Of a stretch of DNA of 64,000 nt, positions 60,001 to 64,000 are shown in pieces. This DNA is from Punctularia strigosozonata HHB-11173 SS5 (Eukaryota; Basidiomycota; Agaricomycetes; Corticiales; Punctulariaceae). The first letter of the stretch is position 1, and each line of letters begins with the position of its first letter. The stretch is taken from NCBI RefSeq assembly GCF_000264995.1, contig NW_006767433.1, forward strand, positions 3,946,412 through 4,010,411, in the 5' to 3' direction. A program made the translations under genes and the position numbers. The notes under the pieces are model-generated. The model had not been told where the DNA came from, searched no databases, and was given only the letters and a program-made list of their open reading frames with translations.

Positions 60001-62551
60001 GCGGGTAACATGTGGAACATATGACGATACGCCTTCCGGATCCTCGTCGGGGTTGAAGCGGGCTATCGCGACTGCTTGAAACGTCTTGCCAGAGCCAGAT
60101 GCCGCTGGGAAAATCAATTTGTCCTCTTCACGCACAGGCGCCGGATTATACTGAGTGCATGGCATGAGTAGTGATTTGCTTTCAGGTCATAGCTATGACT
60201 TGCCAGCGCAATTCTCTTCAGGATGCCGCATTCTTCCATAAGAGTTTCCACGTCTAATCTTTCGAGAGAGGGCATAAATTCCGTCATGATGGCGCGACTA
60301 AGCATGGAGTGCAGATCATCATCCCATGGTAACCTCCGAGTGATCCTTATAAGCGACCTCGTCCCAAGTTTGCGATTCTTTTGCACAACATCGGAGGTCA
60401 TCCGTTCCCGGTATCTCTGAGCGAAATGTACCAGTTGACTCGCAATTGCCGTTGGACAGGTCGTTGCGAGGAGGATCTGCGTCTCCTCGGTCGTACCCAT
60501 AGGAAGGGCCAGAATCGGAAAGAACATGTTTGCGTGCTCGATAGTGAGCCAGTCTCTGAGAGGAACTGATTTGGAAGGCGTGCTGATGATCCGTAGTGAT
60601 GGCGCGGTGATGGCCAGCTCCGATGTAGCCTAGTAAAACGACCTCAGTACAGAGCACACAGCGCAAAAAAGAGCCGAAGCTCCAATCGCGAACCTCGTCT
60701 TGAGCTATCTGAGCAACGATGCGTTTGCCGTGCCAGAGCTCCAGCTCTCTGTCCTGTAAGAGACGCGCAAGCGATCCTGCGGTCGATCCGATTGCATCAG
60801 TTCCTTCGAGGTGTATTAGACGGTCTTTCGCAAGGCTCGCCGATATCAAGGGGCTAATAATTCTTCTAGTGAGCCTGTGAGATCGCATGAACGCGACTGA
60901 GCTCACCTGGGTTCCCATGAAGAACTACCGTCCTCTGCAATGTGTCTCCGCATCACCAACTCACGTCCTCCGAGGTCCTTGTACAAATGGATTGACTCCA
61001 TATCGTACCCTAAAAGCTCGGAGAAGGTACGAACTAGCAGAGATGTTGAGCATGAAGCAGTCGATGGCATGGCTGGAGGGATGAACGACATATCGAAGTC
61101 AAGGGCATGACCTTGCAGGAGGCAAGTCAATAAGCCCAGGAAACGTCCCGTAGGCAGGAAGTCCGGGAGTTTCTGAAGGGGGAAAGCCCGGAAAGGGCGA
61201 GATCCAGCAGCGACCTTGCAGATGACTGTAGCAGAGGCCTGCGAATTCTGGAAATGCACCTTCGCAGAGGTTGCACTGTCCCGCTCGATATGGGCTAGAC
61301 GGTACCCTAGCAAACCGATATCGGTCTCTGTATCTGCTGATGCAGGGCTACCAAGGCGACTTATCCCTGCTTCCTCCATTTGCCGACTCAACAGTGCCCA
61401 GACTTGAAATGGCGCGTGCAGTAATGATGGATGCAAGGTTAGGATCAGACGCGCCATCTGTGCGGGGGATAGTTGAGCGGGAGCCGGAAAACGAGTTGCG
61501 AGCGCCGTTAATTTTGCGATCGCAGTTTGAGGGAATGGCGGGAGGGTCGACCTCGAAACTGCTTGCAATGCATCGTGAGACTCATTCGCAAGTTGCGTCG
61601 CGAGGATGATTCCACGTAGCTTCTCGACGAGAGATGCAGACTCTTGGCTGAGACTGATTGTCGATTTACGAACGAGTGCCTGAGTAGCGCCTACAGGATC
61701 GATGAAACGGGCCTGAAAGCGACTCCGAAATGGCGGGTCGAGGGGATAGCCGGGAAAAGGAGGTACTGGCGCGCCTATGGCAATAACACGAAAGTTCTTG
61801 TGCGCGGGAATGAATGCTGCAGCAATTTCCCGAGGGGTCTCCATCAGTGCGCGACGGTGCGGATGCACAATATGCGTTCCATCTTCAAGATTCCTACGCT
61901 ACACCGTTGAATTGAGGGCATTACAAGTTATGATCGATTACTGACATTTCCCTGTTTTCCAGGAGATTGTTGAGGAGCTACATACAAGACGGTCAGCATG
62001 TTTTCACATGGGAATATGTGCATACTTACCGGCATTATCCCTCGCTCTGCCTTCTCAATCCCTTCCAATATCAGGATACGACCATACTTTGCTGCACGGA
62101 CAGTGGCGCTGTCCACGTAGTTCAGAGTACCTCCGGCCTTGATTTCTCGTCCTTGCTTCAGCTCCGTCTCTCCCACGTCCCGATGAAGCGCAACATGTTC
62201 GTATTCAGTGTTGATCAACCTAGGATTGTTACTTGTCTGCCAAATATATGGAGCGTAGCACGCTCACCGGCAAAATGTCATGACGAGTCTCCTCGCATAC
62301 GGCCCTGGTTGCGATAACAGAAAAACATCTTGCCCAAGCAGGTATTTCTGCAAGAGGAAATGTAAGTTGTCCAAATTGAAGTTATCCTGTACATCGAGAA
62401 TCAAATGGTCGCCAAGGTGCGGCAGTCGACTGGGTGTCGCTGAAGGGGTGATGTCTAAGGTGATGTCTCCCAACTTGAGGGTACCAATCGTGCTGGTTTG
62501 GGCAGAGAGGCTCGATAAGATGCCGTTCAGGCGACGCGGTGCAGAGCCCAT
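57022..62551 (-). CDS. VWA8: VWA8-like AAA ATPase with C-terminal VWA domain
   Basis: Large dynein-like AAA+ protein; human VWA8 is mitochondrial. ATG at 62551: MGSAPRRLNGILSSLSAQTS. First AAA: LLQKYLLGQDVFLLSQPGPY, a degenerate P-loop. The AAA array continues (FRVIAIGAPVPPFPGYPLDP, PPFRSRFQARFIDPVGATQA). The second nucleotide site is GVGKNAMIDKLLEMLGRPRE with LGRVVVVDEADKA (Walker B), QLHRDSTVSQIMLQTTVESG in between. C-terminal region: DESRLTEGLTGEATVYKRRG, PELGRP, then the VWA MIDAS FLFDLSGSM, YRFQNDGRLRRSLET, ADEWIVVAITDANFARYNIT, ending RAFNVANTQDIPAAFQSLLS and LIDR at TGA 57022-57024. Over fifteen introns. GKN in place of GKT is normal in VWA8. A mitochondrial presequence is not evident at this start. 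Confidence 0.9.
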
Positions 62552-62802
62552 GGATCTCGACGGTAGCAAGGATATGAACGGCCTATGCGGCCTATGCGAC
62601 TAGAGCAAGAGAACAGAACATCCACGTCCGGAGTTGGCTCCCGGGTGATGTTTACCGGATACCGTCCCCGAGGGATTTGGCCGGTGGCAGTCTCCGATCT
62701 CAGCAGGTTTACATATTCGTGCGCAGAACAGCGCAACGCTGATGTGTGGAGCCGGCAAATGTCACTGTGGGTAAAAACATGTGATACCAAGTCTCTCCTC
62801 CC

Positions 62803-62810
62803 GTTACTTA
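62803..62810. repeat. Left 8-bp target-site duplication GTTACTTA
   Basis: Abuts the left terminal inverted repeat; identical copy at 63628-63635. Confidence 0.9.
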
Positions 62811-63627
62811 TAAGGTAGACCTCATGCGCGTCCGACCCCATAGCACGCGACACGCGTGACATTAGACGTCATACGAGCGAAAAGTTGATTGTCTCCCGGT
62901 CTGAGTAGCTTTCGTTCGAGATGCAACTGGGGTTCTACGATAATGTACTGTGCCGAAGTTTGACTGCTGCTTTCGAAACGCAAGAATAAGATCCTCGGGA
63001 GGAGAGATGAAAACAAGACCGAGGCATGTGATGGACTGCCCTCAGTGCCAAGCCGTGCAACTTGGAGGTTTCTCCTTTCCGCCGCCGTCACAAAACCGGC
63101 ACCGCTGTATTGACTATCTGGCATCCATTGAGCTCTGTGGCACGTCGGGGATCACGACTTGACGTTATGCCCTACAAGAAGGGCCATTTGCGCAAGTGTA
63201 ACCTCGGCCAGTACGCACAACCTTGTCGCCGCCACGTTGGAGCTATCAGCACGGAGGAGAACAGAAAATGTATGTCGCCAGCAGTATATCCATCTTACCG
63301 TACTCAGTATGATGTCTACTAGTTTCCATGCCTCCAGTTACCCAACTGTCTTGCAGCGGCAGCGCGCCTCAATGAGGTTCAGGGATTGGTCACACTGCGT
63401 CACAGTCATGCCTCACACTCTCGCGCACCTTCTCTCCTTTCGCAGTTTGCACTCTCATCAGTAATTGTCAACGGTCATATCTATGTACAGGAGACATCTA
63501 TAAAATGCCGGTAACACTTTCGGTGAGAGCTAGTCTAATTGAGAGTTATTTGAATTTTTGCACCTATTACGTCTAATGTCACGCGTGTCGCGTGCTATGG
63601 GGTCGGACGCGCATGAGGTCTACCTTA
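62811..63627. mobile_element. Non-autonomous DNA transposon, 817 bp, 59-bp perfect TIRs
   Basis: Bases 62811-62869 (starting TAAGGTAGACCTCATGCG) are the exact reverse complement of 63569-63627. The element is flanked by GTTACTTA on both sides. No transposase-like frame is present; internal frames are short and overlap on both strands. An 8-bp duplication fits hAT, KDZ or P-type transposases; the ends were not matched to a known family. The 59-bp identity and intact duplication indicate recent insertion. It lies about 260 bp upstream of the VWA8 start. Confidence 0.9.
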
Positions 63628-63635
63628 GTTACTTA
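63628..63635. repeat. Right 8-bp target-site duplication GTTACTTA
   Basis: Abuts the right terminal inverted repeat; identical to 62803-62810. Confidence 0.9.
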
Positions 63636-64000
63636 CTAGCCAGGCTCCTAAACCATCCGCTCGTATCGCGTTCTACTCCTTCAATCCTAGACGCCGGGCA
63701 ATGCTAGATTCTAGTAGATGGGAAAGATCTTCCTAATATGTAGATGTATTATGTCATGTCCCAAAAAGGTTAACCGAGATTCCTTTTTGAGCCCTGTAAC
63801 GAAGGAGTGAACGCGATAGAGCGGCTGGCCCAGATGGCAATTTCAAATTGCCTTGCCGCTCGGCACATCTCCGTAAGAACTATTCTAGGGCTCGGTTAGC
63901 AGTTTCATTAAGGTGCCCTTTCAGCTGAATAAACCATCAGCTTCCTCCGGATCAGGCAATGATTCCCGACGCATTTTGCACTCCCTGCGGGCTGCTGGTG
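63636..64000. other. Right edge, nothing recognised
   Basis: 365 bp of AT-richer sequence to the window end. No coding frame or repeat identified. Confidence 0.35.

Overview
The window is nuclear DNA of a filamentous basidiomycete, most likely a wood-decaying Agaricomycete (Polyporales-like; this placement is inference). Protein genes are cut by many 45-60 nt GT-AG introns, sit on both strands and have TATA boxes 55-90 nt upstream of several ATGs. Gene content fits a lignocellulose degrader: a copper radical oxidase, two AA9 lytic polysaccharide monooxygenases and a GH28 pectinase. Gene models were spliced by eye; exon borders checked at base level are stated, the others are approximate.

Left part (1-12 kb): a truncated glyoxal-oxidase-like gene runs off the left edge, then about 2.7 kb without a recognisable gene, two tandem AA9 LPMO paralogs separated by a small inverted-repeat element, biotin protein ligase, and divergently from it the RNA polymerase III subunit Rpc34/RPC6 carrying a long Lys/Arg/Ser/Asp-rich insertion.

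Middle left (12-26 kb): three large reverse-strand genes in a row: an Argonaute with an N-terminal RGG box, a SNF5/SMARCB1 chromatin remodelling subunit with a very Gln/Met-rich N-terminus and a C-terminal zinc-binding module, and a BRO1/Alix-type ESCRT adaptor ending in Pro/Gln repeats.

Centre (26-44 kb): a less dense region with a tiny TATA-driven secreted peptide gene, Ser/Pro-rich orphans, one apparently frameshifted gene, purine nucleoside phosphorylase, a Ser/Ala/Thr-rich secreted protein, a type II membrane glycosyltransferase, and a transposon-like element (39431-41796) that contains a 441-N assembly gap flanked by two almost identical 569-bp sequences. A Clr2 N-terminal-domain-like gene follows.

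Right part (44-64 kb): a NoxA-type NADPH oxidase, GH28, a 2-oxoglutarate/Fe(II) oxygenase head-to-head with a Dal5-type anion permease, a CaMK-type kinase, and a VWA8-type AAA/VWA ATPase. A clean 817-bp non-autonomous DNA transposon with 59-bp perfect terminal inverted repeats and an 8-bp target-site duplication lies about 260 bp upstream of the VWA8 start codon.

Functional themes are extracellular copper/peroxide oxidative biomass attack (1-7 kb), gene silencing and chromatin (Argonaute, SNF5, Clr2-like), and signalling/ROS (NOX, CaMK). No tRNA, rRNA or CRISPR was seen. The novel-looking material is mainly the three short DNA transposon families and the Rpc34 insertion, not a new multi-gene system.
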